Of a stretch of 64,000 nt of DNA, positions 1 through 11,449 are shown piece after piece. Position 1 is the stretch's first letter. Every line of letters starts with the position of its first letter. This stretch comes from Diphasiastrum complanatum. Taxonomy: Eukaryota; Streptophyta; Lycopodiopsida; Lycopodiales; Lycopodiaceae. Both the position numbers and the translations under genes were made by a program. The notes beneath the pieces were generated by a model. It was given only the letters and a program-made list of their open reading frames with translations. It was not told where the DNA came from and ran no database searches. The stretch covers positions 10,766,363 through 10,830,362 of the forward strand of contig CM055108.1 of NCBI GenBank assembly GCA_029204225.1, written 5' to 3'.

Positions 1-108
1 AAAACTATAGGTTTGGACAACAAAAAACATATGGTAACGCGTTGACATTTGTTTTTGGGAATTTGAGCTAAAAAAGAGTGATATTTTGCTGGATGATTAA
101 TCGAAAAG

Positions 109-262
109 GTGTCAATTGACTCAAGTTCAAGTGTCAACATAATACCTGAAGACACTGCTCGTGCCTTAGGTTTGACTAATATTCAACCAACCCAAAGAAA
201 TATCAAGTTGGCCGATTCGATACGGAGAAAACCTGTTGGTGAATTAAAGGATATAACAATAT
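109..262 (+). pseudogene. Ty3/gypsy retropepsin fragment
   Basis: The frame reads VSIDSSSSVNIIPEDTARAL and then GLTNIQPT...GELKDITIYI, the start of a gypsy-type aspartic protease, which matures Gag-Pol in retrotransposon particles. It is nearly the same as 3,053-3,206. The active-site triad, normally D-[ST]-G, reads D-S-S, so it is probably inactive. Similarity stops near 262, where a T-run begins and the open frame runs on to 375 with no family resemblance. A ~50-bp non-coding stretch just upstream (33-95) resembles 32,885-32,935. I am confident of the family and sure that it is only a fragment. Confidence 0.7.
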
Positions 263-492
263 ATATTTTTTTTTCATGTCAAATAAGCTCATCGCAGACA
301 AACGACAACAAGATTGGCTATAATAGTCTACTCACAAGAATGCAAGAAAGTCTATTGGCTCTACCAATTGTTTGAAATCAAATATGCTCTCATGCCAAGT
401 TCAAATTTGGCATCATGTTGGATTAGATTATATAAAGTGGATCACGGTGATATATGACTAGGCCCTACATAAACACTAATACTTGCTAATCT

Positions 493-1243
493 ATGAAGGG
501 CAATATCTTGAAGATATGGCTGTATTGTCATGAAGAAATTCTCTGCTAGAGTATGCATGTAATAGATGTGCATTATCCTTATTTCCACTAAGTTCAATAT
601 AAGTAGAGTGTAATGAATAATGGGAGCACCTTAAAGGAACATTCTCATCAGTAAAACCTAGAATGTTCAAAACATAAGATCTTTTGACGAAAATGATCTT
701 ATTCTTCGAATGAGCAATACATATCTCATTCTTCAGAAAATGCCTAAGATAGTGGCCAAGTCCACTATCCCTCTGGAACGAGGATGCATGTTGTTTGTAA
801 CCACCTCATCTCGCAGCAAAGTCATCAATTATGAGAGCATCCTGCAATAAAAAATATGTTGAAAAAAAATACATTCAGCAGTTAAGAACATTCTAATGCA
901 AGGAAGTTTAAACACTTACAAATTCTTCATCATCAGCGGCAACCAGATCAGGATGATCAATATTATGACCACCTACTGAAGTAGAATCATTTGTGAAATG
1001 CATTAATGATGGATGAGGGAAGCCCATCTAGGATTGAAATACAGTGAATTCTTCATTGGATGGTCTGCCTCGTCCATGCTCAACAATATTTGATAAAGTC
1101 CTAGTCAACCACTCTGCACCGATCATAAGTCCCTTCTCATCATCATAATCAACTCTAGCAACAGAGTCATCTGTTTCAAAATCTACAAAGTCAGAGAATT
1201 CAATGTCTTGTTTGTTGAATCTTTTTGCAGTCACCCTAGCAAA
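493..1243 (-). pseudogene. Two-exon remnant related to the T2 accessory gene (third CATTAG-type copy, T3)
   Basis: Read on the minus strand, exon 1 (about 1,243-920) encodes an acidic segment with VEHGRGRP, then a TAG stop, then DLVAADDEEF. A 78-bp intron follows (919-842; donor GTAAGT, acceptor TTGCAG). Exon 2 (841-493) encodes DALIIDDFAAR, a TGA, then SGLGHYLRHFLKNEI, KIIFVK and EFLHDN. Exon 2 aligns along its length with T2 22,948-23,385 (EIIFLDDFAIR, ALGHYLKSFKNNEI, KIIFVKK, KLLHDS), and the intron sits at the same residue in both. I do not recognise the family and cannot assign a function. Two in-frame stops make it a pseudogene. No terminal repeats were found around it. Confidence 0.6.
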
Positions 1244-1604
1244 ATGATTGATTCAGTTGTGAGTGGTACACTTTATATAATGCAAGATTATTTTTTGAGT
1301 GGTTCAAACTTTAGGAGGATGTTGATATTTCGAAGGTAATTAATTTTGTTTATTCTTATTTTTGGAATCGTGATTAGTTTTCTATTTTGTTGATGTTTTT
1401 AGCCATTACTAATACATGAATGTTCTATCTTGCAGTTTACACTTCTTGAGTACACATCAAGCTAGGTGTACAGATTTAGACAATAAATTTTCCTAAGCAT
1501 ACCAAGGATTCACCTCCCGTTGGTGTGTATCTTGTCGCAATGCAGATCGAGTGGATTTTGGCAGGTTTACCATCGAAAATTGACCGATACTATAGACAAG
1601 AAAT
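1244..1604. other. Non-coding spacer, nothing recognised
   Basis: AT-rich sequence without a supported gene. The last ~100 bases are in a context that leads into the gypsy gag frame, but no clear start could be placed there. Confidence 0.4.
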
Positions 1605-3308
1605 ATGACTTCTTTAACAACAGTCATAGCAAGTGTTGAGAATTATGAGACATCAAAGTTAGCACGTAAAAGACGATCTACTAGACGTACACATAAATCT
1701 AAGCATGATTCCAATGGCAGTGAAGATCACTCTAAATTAGAATCTAGTTCAAGTTCTTCAAGTACCGAATCTGATTCTAGTGATTCATCAGACTCAGAAA
1801 CTGATGATATTGATCGTAGAAAGAAACAAAAGTCTAAACAAAAAGAAGGTGATAAAAATTATGAGGATAAGTCTATACTTTCTAAAGTTGAAAAGCTGTG
1901 AAAGAGTAATATGGCTAATCTTAATAAGAAGTTCAACGATTTGAAAGTACAGATTTCAGAAGTCGTAGACAAAAGACTGAAAGCTTCTTCTTCGAATTCG
2001 AGACTGTGGTGTACGAAATGCGGTGCATCTGGACATTCTAAAGAAGAATGTAAATGTCAAATATGTTGAAGATTCTTCTCAGGAAGTATTGTTTATATTC
2101 CTAGATGATGCATCGACAAATGGTCAAGGTTCTACAGCACAATTTTAACAAACCAAACCCAAGTTTGTACCAAAGAGACATAACCCACCAGAATTTGTCG
2201 GTTCTACCAGTTCGAATAAATAAGTTTTGGGAAATTGTTACAATTGTGGAGAACCAAGACACTTTTCGCCCGATTGTCCACAACCACGAAAATCGATTGG
2301 GTTTATTCCTTTATGTTCAAATTGTAAAGAACCAGACCATAAGTATCCGGATTGTCCACAATCGTTGAAGCTGCGACCTAAGTACCAATATGTTGCTGCA
2401 CTTGCTGCTACTGTTGATACGAAACAAAAATCTTTGGCCGATGTTGTTGTCTAGAAGGTTGATATCATTGAAGGCAAACAATCAAAGCCAATTGACCAAA
2501 CTTGGCCGTGCGAGAAGCTGTTTAAAGTGACGACGAGAAGCAAAAGCTCCTCGAAACCTGACATGAAAGTACCCTCAAAGAAACGAAGGAAGTCCTCGAA
2601 AAAGAAATCTTCGAGTAAAGCCTTAATGAAAGAAGATCTTAAAGTTGATCATGATTACGATCATGATGCAGCTAAGTTACTTTCAAAGGATATTTCTGCC
2701 GAAGCAAAAGAAGTCATCAAATCAGAGTTACAGAAAGCTGCTGCAGAGAAGAAAGTTACCTTTGAAGAAGGGGACGTGGAAATCGCAAAGACAAAACTTT
2801 CGGAGGCAATCATTGATAAGCCTATCTCAAATGCAAAATTGTTACCGATATTGGTTTTCTTCACCCTAATATCATGTTCGAGCAATTATTGGTTGACAAC
2901 AATCACTATCGTAAGCAGTTGAAAAGACTTACTTCTTCTAAGAAGAAAAAACAATTTCTTACCGGATGTCGAGATATGTCCATTGATCTGGGAGATCTTG
3001 GCGCACTAGAAATTGATGTAACAATTGTTGGATGTTTGATGAGAAAGTGCCCATCGATTCAAGTTCAAGCGTCATTATAATAATGGAAGACATGGCTCAT
3101 GCTTTGGGTTTGACAAATATTCAACCAATTCAAAGACATATCAAATTAGTTGATTCGACACGAAGAAAGCCTGTTGGTGAATTAAAGGATGTAACAATGT
3201 ACATACAAGCCAAGCCTTTTACAATGGATTTTATTGTTATCAAACCTCTTGGTTTGTCATCATATTCTGTTTTAATTGGATGGCCTTGGCTTTATCAAGC
3301 TAATGCAC
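1605..3308 (+). pseudogene. Ty3/gypsy gag-protease remnant
   Basis: This is a gypsy capsid/nucleocapsid and protease region. 1,605-1,901 encodes a basic then Ser/Asp/Glu-rich stretch. After a TGA the same frame reaches a CCHC zinc knuckle (CTKCGASGHSKEEC, near 2,010-2,055). Two more knuckles follow in another frame (CYNCGEPRHFSPDC and CSNCKEPDHKYPDC, 2,235-2,360). A TAG at 2,452-2,454 interrupts that frame, which then continues into a Lys/Ser-rich segment to 2,850. The frame changes twice before the protease (3,032-3,308; PIDSSSSVIII ... SVLIGWPWLYQA). The protease stops abruptly at ~3,305, where an antisense copia segment begins. The family call is firm; the gene is dead. Confidence 0.8.
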
Positions 3309-4391
3309 TCCCCCCAAAAAGACTTAGGAAGATTTGCATTCACCCTCATGGATTTAGCTCTTTCAAAAAGATTGATCTTCCTCTCTTTCACACTATGTAT
3401 AACCTTCGCGTTTGAAAGCTCCCTCTTGATCCCATGTGCCACACCCATTTTTGAACTTTGTTGATAGGTCTTCATTTTCCATGTTTAAGCACTTGATCTT
3501 CATGTTGAATTGACTCTCCACAACATTCTTGAACTTGAGAAAGACATCAAATATGAAATCCTTACTCTTTAGAAGATAAGTCCAACAATATCTACTAATG
3601 TCATCAATGCAAGTCACAAACATCTTTGCTCCTCCAATACTCAAAGAACTAGTACAATGCACATCCAAATGTACTGAATGAAAAGGCATCTTAGATCTTG
3701 GACTAAATCTAGAATAAGAAAACCTTTGTGACTTTGACATTGAACAGATCTCACCAACTTGCTTCTTTGTCTTCAAACAACCATGGTTAGAACCAAACAA
3801 ATCCATCAAGTTTGTAGATCTCACCTTGTCTCTTGCCTTGAGCAATCAAGACTCCATTCCTTTTGATCAAACAAGAATCACCAACAAATTCCACTTTGAG
3901 CCCTTTGTCAACCATTTTCATCCCATTTTACACACACTGAGCACATTCTTAGTAATGGAAGGTATGAACAGAACATTCTTCAAATGAACATTCCTATTTG
4001 TAGATGAGAGAAAAATAGGAATAGTACCAATCCCCTTGATAACAATTTTACCACCATTGGCCATGTTGATGACCTTCTTCTCTCCTTCATAAGGCACCAA
4101 AGAAGTAAAGTACTCTTTGTGACATGTCATATGAAAGCTTGCTCCACTATCAATCCACCATGAATCAATATCTCCATCATAGAACATGTTCGTCATTATG
4201 TTGATGTACAAGAAAGGACTATCCAAGTTGTAACGTGATCGGCAGGGCTTCTCATACTCACAATCCACAAGGATGCGTTTGACCAATTTTTCACTCCACA
4301 AAAAAGCTAAATAGGACACATCATCAGTACTATCCCATTGCCATAACTCCTTAGAGTGAATCAATAGTCTTCTATGTAAAACTTTGTACAC
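3309..4391 (-). pseudogene. Antisense Ty1/copia protease-integrase fragment inserted in the gypsy protease
   Basis: Minus-strand order is correct for copia. The protease (WWIDSGASFHMT near 4,135-4,170) is followed by NVLFIPSITKNVLSV. The integrase core comes next (GGAKMFVTCIDDISRYCWTY near 3,600-3,640) with KCLNMENEDLS where R-S-D-N-G-G-E is expected, so the second catalytic Asp is lost. Last is ERAKSMRVNANLPKSFWGE (about 3,300-3,370), the end of the integrase core. Several frame changes are present. There is no LTR at the 3,308 junction, so this is a truncated piece rather than a simple whole-element insertion. The 4,391 end is approximate. Confidence 0.8.
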
Positions 4392-4619
4392 TCAAGTTGA
4401 GCAGTTGTGCTAAGGGGTAAAGTATTCTAGGTCCTTTTTCTTGAATCTTTACATACTATCTTTGTAAGGAGGAGTTGTCAGGTTCTCGATCCATTGCATT
4501 AAATGTTGATGGTTGGGAGGGAAAAACTTAAAGTCTACATCGCTTGCTACCATAAAGGATTAGTCCCTAAATTTTATAAGACAAAATGAAAAATATAACT
4601 AGATTATTTTACACTATAC

Positions 4620-6330
4620 AAGAGTTTTCCCATATTCACATATGATAGGCTTTGAGTTTGTTGATGTTTATAAGCTTGTCAAATGATGTCTCGTTCAACT
4701 CTGCTAATCTAGTTGTATTGTTCTCATAAAGACACTATATAATATATGGTCCATTCCATTTCTTTGCAAATTTTTGTGGCATCAATTTGTGTCTAATATC
4801 ATAGCATATAGTAGCAGCTATCCTGTAGTGACCTTGTAGTTGATTATTTTCCTATCATGATTTTCATCCTTTTTTTGAAAGTTTCTTGGTGGATTAGGGA
4901 AGCCAATTGACATTCGTTTTGTAAAGTATCTAGTCTCTATTGTAAGGATTTTCTTTCTCCTAAATCATGGACCACAGTGAATCATTTCTATCAGCAGCCA
5001 TATACTGTGAATAGTATTTGTCTTGTAAGTAACATTGTAGGCCCACAAGGCTGCATACATTTTCTTATCCCGGTCTCGGGATTCTCAAGAATAGTTTTTC
5101 TAAGAATAGCTAACAGTTGTTTATTTGTGCTCTCGACCACTCCGTTAGCTTGCGAAAGATAGGGGTGCTCTTTCTATGCTTAATTAGCAGCTGATCAGTT
5201 AGTGCTTTCATAGTTTTGTTCAAGAATTGGGTCCCTCTAGCTGATACAAGTTCCCTTAGAGCACCAAATTGTCCTATGACCTATTCTAATAGAAAACAAG
5301 CAGTCTTTTTCATGTTATCTTTAGCTATGGCCCTTGCTTCGGCCCATTTCATAAAATAGTCAGTAGCAACTACGCTATAGTATTTTTGTCGAGATGAGAC
5401 AGGGTGTACAGTTCCCATAAGGTCTATTCCTTACTTTTCAAATGGCAACTGAGCTTGTATAGGAACTAGGGTGCATGTTCTATTGACATTTGATTCTACT
5501 CCACAGATATCACAGCTTTTCTTGTATGCATAAGAATTTCTTGAACATTGTAGGCCACCAGTATCTAGCTTGCAGTATCCCACAAGCGGAGATATGGAAC
5601 TCTTCTAATATGAACATAGGTTCTTCTGGGTTACGCAATGGTGATATAACTCTTTTTTTGCATAGAGCTCCACCAATCAATGAAAAACGTAAAGCTTTAA
5701 TCGTAACTTTCTCTTTTCTTGAGGTGTCATGGAATTAGGTAATTCTAGAGTGGATAAGTCAGTTGCTAAATTGGCATACCATTCAGGGATCATGGTAATA
5801 TTGACCTTCAGTAGATCTTCATGCGATCATCTTCCCAAATGTCATTGTCACTAGTGAGAGTTCCTAGTTCACACGTACAATCATTCTAATCTTTTAATCG
5901 AGGGGGTTTGCTCTATAGATCATAATTGAATTCCTGTAACAAAAGTATCCACTTTATAAGGCATTTTAGTGGCTCTAGCCTATTCAATAATAGGGTGACG
6001 GCTTCACTTTTTGTAAAGAAAGTTATTCGTCTATGCAAGAGGTAATGACGGGACTTCATTGCCGCATATGCTAAGCCTACTTTTGTGTAGTTTAGTTCTG
6101 ATGCCTTCACTTCCTTCCTATGAATGATAATTGGGTGATAGACTTTTTCCCATATATGTGCTAGACAATAGTTGATACATATTTCAGTCATTGTTGGTGA
6201 ACATGAAAAATGGTGGTTTTAGAATAGCGGATTGAGCTAAGGCTTCTTTTGGAGTGCGCACTCACATTCTTTAGACCAATTCCATCTTAACGACTTTCAA
6301 GTCAAGGGATAGGATCAGGAGGCATAAGCC
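4620..6330 (-). pseudogene. Antisense Ty3/gypsy pol remnant (RT end, RNase H, integrase)
   Basis: On the minus strand: the end of RT (FKWNWSKECECAL, ~6,290-6,250); RNase H (YAAMKSRHYLL ... CLIKWILLLQEF, 6,190-5,913), in which an S replaces the D expected in the FxTD motif; a linker (IPEWYANLATDLSTLELP, ~5,800); the zinc-binding region (ILQARYWWPTMFKK, ~5,560); the integrase core (GIDLMGTVHPVSSRQKYY, VVATDYFMKWAEARA, ~5,420-5,320) through YAALWAYNVTYKTNT (~5,050); and the C-terminal KWNGPYII, RLAELNETSFDKLINI (~4,770-4,660). At least three frame changes and several stops occur. It could be the 3' part of the same family as the gag at 1.6-3.3 kb, but it is in the opposite orientation. Confidence 0.85.
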
Positions 6331-7150
6331 ATGATATATCATCTATATTATCCGGTCGAGCCTAAGAAGAATCATAGTTGAGTGACTGTAGTGTGAAAGA
6401 TTCAACTAATTTGATCATTCTCTCTTATATATCTCATTTCATGCTTATACATGGTTCTCTTGGGTTCTACTATCCATTGGTGCACTATACTTGTGATTGC
6501 ATGCAATTATATGTGTAGAATGATCTATATTTACTATTTTTGGATCCACACTTGTGAGATACAGTATCTTGCTGGTTTTGTATGGACATCAACAATACTT
6601 TATCTTATGATTCATGTTTGATCAAGTACTGTTAGAGTTTTCATCTCAGTTTGTGTGTAGATGCTAATTTTTCTACATTGGCAAGCTGGCATGCCAAGGC
6701 GGACGCCAGGACAACATTCCAGCAAGGGGAGCTGAGACTTGGTTGAGGCTCGCCCTAAGTTGCAGCTTGCATCCCCCTACAGTTTTGGTGGGATTCGCCA
6801 CCTCCCCTCATACCAAGTGTTCTAGAAAGTCATTTTCTCTCTCATACCTCTCTCTCTAGAGAGTTTTCTCTCTCTAGAATTTACTGATCCCTAGGCTTCC
6901 TTTAATCATGCCTAGATCGTGTGAGGTGATTTCACAAAGATCCAAGCTCTCTAGACCTCGCTAGAACCGATCAAAGTTTTTCAGCTATAGGAACTTGGTG
7001 CTGGCTAGATTCTGGTCATAGTGGCATCGGTGGCACCGGGAGCAGCAGTGGCACTGCTGGCGCTGGGAACAATGTTGGTGCCAGTGGCGCTGGAAGCAAA
7101 GCTTGCATTGTAAAGCTAGCTTTACAACATCCACCCCACCTTTATAAAAT
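6331..7150. other. Non-coding remnant, part LTR-like
   Basis: 6,505-6,600 resembles 9,835-9,930 (shared TGTGTAGAAT, TTGGATCCACA and GTATGGAC blocks), suggesting a copia LTR or leader remnant. From 6,700 the DNA is richer in GC, with a CT-rich patch (6,835-6,880) and a short run of imperfect GTGGC-type repeats (7,015-7,090). No gene is supported. Confidence 0.35.
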
Positions 7151-8539
7151 GTGATGTCCCCATCAGATGTCAGATTAAAACAAAGGTGCCGCCCAATTAA
7201 AATTAACTACATTTAAGCTATTTGGCACAATACTCAATTTATTGGTCACATATTATTATAATTGTAGTTGGTACACCACAACTCGGAGGCTCAGCTTTTT
7301 ATTTAGAAAAATTACATAACTTGAAAAAATTGCTTTGTCTGGGAAAAGCATAGATTTTATATCGCTTACATAAAACCCAAGAACCTTATTAACTAGTGAT
7401 AGAGGCTTTTTGTTGAAATGTTTCCCCTTTCGCTTCTGACTTTTGACTTTGGAACTGCTTTGAGCTCCTGATGTCCTTGATGCACATTGTGTTGAGCTCC
7501 TTGAGCTCCAGATTTGATCATTTCTATGTAGGTATCAGGACTCCCTGAGCCAAAGGATTTATCATTGATTGCCCACTTTATGGTCCACCTTGTGCCCTGC
7601 TTTTGCACCTTGATTTATCTCGTTGTCTCGGCCTGATCTTGATACTTTTTCTTTTGGCTCTTTAAGGTAGGCAAAGATTGAGTACTCCACAATGCACCTC
7701 TCACTTAGCTTGAAGTAGTTGTCTTTGAATCAACCCAAATGTAACCATTGACCTAGTGGAGAGCGAAGGGGACGCACCAGTTTGATCCGCATACAAACTA
7801 TCTCTTCGCTTTTGTTTGAAGCACCATGTCTGTCACGCAAAACATGAATTTCACAATTCCATCACTGGTGGTCCTCATAGTCAAAACAAGAAGTGTACAT
7901 CTCGCTTGGCTTCAAGTAGCTCTCTTTGAATCAGACACATGCACCTAGAGTTTGCAGTAGTCCAATTCCAATATGAACTGTCCCTTAGCGTTTATTCGAA
8001 GTACCATGTCTCTCGTGCAAGATTCAACTCTCACAATTCCTTTGTTGATCAGCTGCTTTACACATAACACAAGTTAGCATAGTCATTATGTCTCCTCATC
8101 ATTGTTGGTCTAGAGAAGCCTATAACAGGCTTTCCTTTCCACAACAAGAACCTGTCAACTTATTAGGTCCAAAGTTTGCCCCTACTCGTGTGAGTATGGC
8201 TAGGTCACCTTGAGTTTGCCAGTCTACTCGTGTGAGTATGGCTAGGTCACCTTGAATTTGCCCCCATTTTAATCAACTTTCATTCAAGATTTTCAACAAG
8301 GGAGAGGTGTGTGTGATAGTTTCCTCCCACTTATAAAATCAGCTGACTGGACTTAGAGTAGAGTTCTCAAACAAGAGCCTTTCCAACACTTTGCTTTCCA
8401 TCTACTAGGATTATGGCTTGATTTAACTTGTTGCCAATCTCTAAAGAGGACCCTAGTCCTTTGCCTTTTGAGAAAAACTCAATTGACACAAGATATCACC
8501 CATGCTCAGTGGGTTTCAGTTCCGAAGATAGCCATCCCA
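7151..8539. other. Repeat-bearing non-coding region
   Basis: No gene seen. The 71-codon antisense frame at 7,393-7,608 has no family resemblance. An imperfect ~200-bp duplication occupies about 7,698-8,060: both copies carry a CT(C/T)GCTTGGCTTCAAGTAG-like block, a CGCTTTTGTTTGAAG/GCGTTTATTCGAAG block and CCATGTCT followed by CACAATTCC. Confidence 0.45.
8182..8262. repeat. 42-bp tandem duplication
   Basis: CTACTCGTGTGAGTATGGCT plus the next ~20 bases occurs at 8,182 and again at 8,224 with one visible difference (GAGTTT versus GAATTT). It lies in non-coding DNA. Confidence 0.85.
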
Positions 8540-9410
8540 AGTAGACGATGGTTTTCAAGGAATGGATGCAAGTAATGAATCTAAAACTTTTTTTTTTGTT
8601 CAATGTCTTTGATGATCAAGTGAAAGTTCAAGAGGTTGATCTCAAAGGGCTTCAACTACACAGAAGGGAAGGTGGCAATTTGGAGCTAGTCAAGAGCAAC
8701 AAGGAAAGTCAACAAGGGAAGTCAAGAGCAACAAGGGAAGTCAAGTGGCAAATATACTTTGGATTTGTTTTTGCAGGTTATTGAAGACTCAAGTAGGGTC
8801 AAGGGAGTAGCAAGGAAGTGTTGTTAAAGTTTACTTTACTTGTTCTATCTCAGGTTTGAGCTATTTCATGTGAATGTGTGCAAATTGTCAACTCTTAGAT
8901 ATGGTGAAACTAGCTACATTGTCTTGCAATATCTTGTTGTTGGAGTCGTACTAGCATTCTTGGCTGGTTTTGTTGATGGAAATGAAGCTATTGGAGGCTC
9001 ATTATATCACTCATTCATGATCAAGTTATTAAGTGATGATGATATCTTATGGCAAGATGGAGATGGAGCCTCATACATATATTTTCATGGAGGATACATC
9101 TCAAGGACAAAAATGGAGGAGACATTCAAGCTTGGATGATAACTATCAATTATTGTTTGGCTACTGTTATTTTCCAGAGAGTTCAAAGTTTGAAGCATGG
9201 AGGAATCATTACATTTACATTCTATTTGGCTCTTCATGTTCTACTTATATCTTGATGTGCAAAATTGATGTAAGAAATAGTGAAACATCCAATTTGAACA
9301 CTATTCTCTATTATATCAGTAATGGAAGTTACTATAAAACCATAGGAAGGAGGTATATACTTAGGATGGAGATCATTCTTAAAGATGGATCAAAGTTTTG
9401 TGGTAAAACT
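8540..9410 (+). other. Region with overlapping short open frames, no recognised product
   Basis: Overlapping open frames of 78-127 codons on the plus strand (8,548-8,784, 8,840-9,139, 9,033-9,416) show no recognisable motif. A short tandem repeat of AGTCAAGAGCAACAAGGGA lies at 8,688-8,745. A purine-rich tract and LTR-like sequence follow directly, so this may be the 3' untranslated part of a retrotransposon. Confidence 0.3.
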
Positions 9411-10020
9411 AGTTGAAGAGGGAGTATAAAAATTTGTCAGCTAGTTTTGTTAGTTTTGTTGGTTTATTGGCATTTTTGGAGGCCAACTTGAAATCTCAAC
9501 CTAAAGATAGTTTCATATTTTTCAATAAGGGCCTAATTATTGGATTTACTATTTTTGGCAAGTGGATAAGTAGATGAGGTCAGATTTGGACCCATTCTAA
9601 TTGGCTAACTTTGGTACATTGCATCTAGACTAGATTTTCTAGGTTTTTGATGAAGTATCGAGAAGTTTCCAAATTAGGTCAAGTTTGGGGCAAGTGGCCA
9701 AATGATATTTTGAAAGCTATAAATATCTGTACCTACATGGAGAAATAATCATCATAGTTTCTTTCATTGTGGAGAATTCATCTCTTATGTTTCTATGTCC
9801 ATCTCATGTGTTTCTCTCTTGATATCTTGGTTTTCTATGTGTAGAATATTGATTTTGTAGATCTTGGATCCACATGTGTGAGGTACTATACTCAGACTGC
9901 TATTGTATGGACAGGGATAGTTCTAAGTCATATCTAAGTTTTTGTGCATTTCTAAATTCTAGCATGCATAAAGTAGTGATTTCTATCTTCTAGCTATTTC
10001 TAGATGTGCAACCGAATTGG
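9411..10020 (+). mobile_element. LTR-like segment with TATA box, preceded by a purine tract
   Basis: GAAGAGGGAG (9,414-9,423) is a polypurine-tract-like sequence, and TGTCAGCTAG follows at about 9,434. A TATA box (TATAAATA, 9,718-9,725) lies ~290 bp in. The end of the segment shares blocks with 6,505-6,600. This is the order expected of a copia 3' LTR, but I could not find a matching second LTR, and both ends are guesses. Confidence 0.35.
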
Positions 10021-10166
10021 CCCAAGATCTATTTCATCCACTAATGTGGTTTGGAACTATATTTTTTCATATTGTGTTGTCTTGTAACTTTGAAATAACT
10101 CAAACAATATGAATTCATCTTCTTAAATAATTCTTGTACTTCAGCTTATTGGTCAAATGTCTTACA

Positions 10167-10850
10167 TGTTGGTGCTAGCATGCTATAGCACAGGCATCCC
10201 AAAGGGAGTCGAGAACCATGACTTAGCTTCCCGGCTTTCAATTCTTGTCGTCCAAACCCACTTAACATACAAGAAGCCAACTCGCCAACAACGATCAAAC
10301 TTAACCAATTTGAAGTTCGGAAGCCAACATTGAGATCCGACCTAGCGCCATGCCAGACCGGGGGCCCCAATGTAGGTGACTTCCCTCCAAGCAAGCTGTC
10401 CGACATACATCAAATTCAACTAACTCAAAGCTTCATTACAAACGAATAACATCCATTCCAAACAAGTCGTCTGACTTACATCAGACTTAACCAATTCAAA
10501 GCTTCGTCACGAGCATTGGAAGCCAACCTGGCGCCACTACAAATTGGACAGCCATAAACAAGTAACTTCCACCCAAGCAAGCCATCCAACTCAGCCGACA
10601 AGTTAGAGCCACGTTCCCCAAGGCTTAACCCATTCACGTTCATGCAAGGAACACTCAGAACCACAAGCCATGATAGATATGAAGCCAACCAGTTCCTGGA
10701 CTGAATGGTCTTGATAGCATGTCGTTGGCATCCCGGACTGAATGGTCTCGACGACATACTGTTGCTGTCCCAGAATACGGTAGAGTAGCTTCTTTTGTAA
10801 CCCAATATCATTTTATGGATTGGATCATCATTGATCTGAAATCCTTCACA
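10167..10850 (+). repeat. Probable 5' LTR of copia element 1
   Basis: The right end is fixed by CA at 10,849-10,850 directly abutting the primer-binding site. The left end (TGTTGG at 10,167) is inferred from length and the TG..CA rule. The last ~45 bp match the end of the LTR at 43,270-43,317. Inside, an imperfect duplication with ~190-200-bp spacing is visible: CTTAACCAATT(T/C) ... GGAAGCCAAC ... CCAAGCAAGC at 10,290-10,415 and again at 10,485-10,585. The two antisense open frames here are chance frames. Confidence 0.55.
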
Positions 10851-10862
10851 TGGTATCAGAGC
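10851..10862 (+). promoter_or_regulatory. Primer-binding site, initiator-Met tRNA
   Basis: TGGTATCAGAGC matches the complement of the plant initiator-Met tRNA 3' end, the usual reverse-transcription primer of Ty1/copia elements. It abuts the LTR end and is followed by a ~590-bp leader that is also found in copia R (43,330-43,417 plus 50,485 onward). Confidence 0.9.
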
Positions 10863-11449
10863 TTGTGTTTTAGGTTATGAAGGAGGAAATCATATCTATC
10901 AATGATTTGTTGAAGATATCAAGGCTAGAGCATGCTAGAGAGGATTCTACACCAAAATCAAGTTTTATGCTTTTGTAGATTGGATCTTTTGTAGATCAAA
11001 ACCCTATATAAGTTCATAAATTTGATCAATTCCAATTTTTGAATTCACATACTGGATTTGGCCGATTTTTGGATCATTGGATAAGCCTAAGTGGTGGCTA
11101 ATAGATTGCATGTCAAATGTTCAGCCTTTGCATGTAGATTTGGAATAATCAATTTTTTGTGATTTTGTCAAAACTCTAATTTTGATTGGATCTCTAGATA
11201 GTGAGGTTGTTGTACTTCACTTGAGTGTGTTTCGATCTTAGAAAGTGGCAAAAGTCATTAGGTTGAGGATAGATCACAGGTTGATCAAGATTTCATGATT
11301 CTATATGTTGATTTGCTTGGTATAAGTGCTAGAAGAGAATTTTTGAGATAGTTTCAAATCTTTTTTATTTCTTTAAAAACATTTGTTGTTTTTCAAGGAG
11401 TGATTTGTGCATTCAAACAGGTTGGAAAAGAAGATCAGGTCATTGCTAC

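Noticed and set aside
8840-9416. Membrane-protein-like frames
   Set aside because: Overlapping frames of similar length in the same strand, no motif and no start context; likely chance.
10146-10811. Two antisense open frames (86 and 111 codons)
   Set aside because: They lie within the 5' LTR of copia element 1, contain its internal duplication and match no family.
10851-10862. tRNA gene fragment
   Set aside because: TGGTATCAGAGC here and at 19,903-19,892 and 26,346 (and near-matches at 17,384 and 43,318) sits next to LTR ends, so these are primer-binding sites; no tRNA cloverleaf is present.
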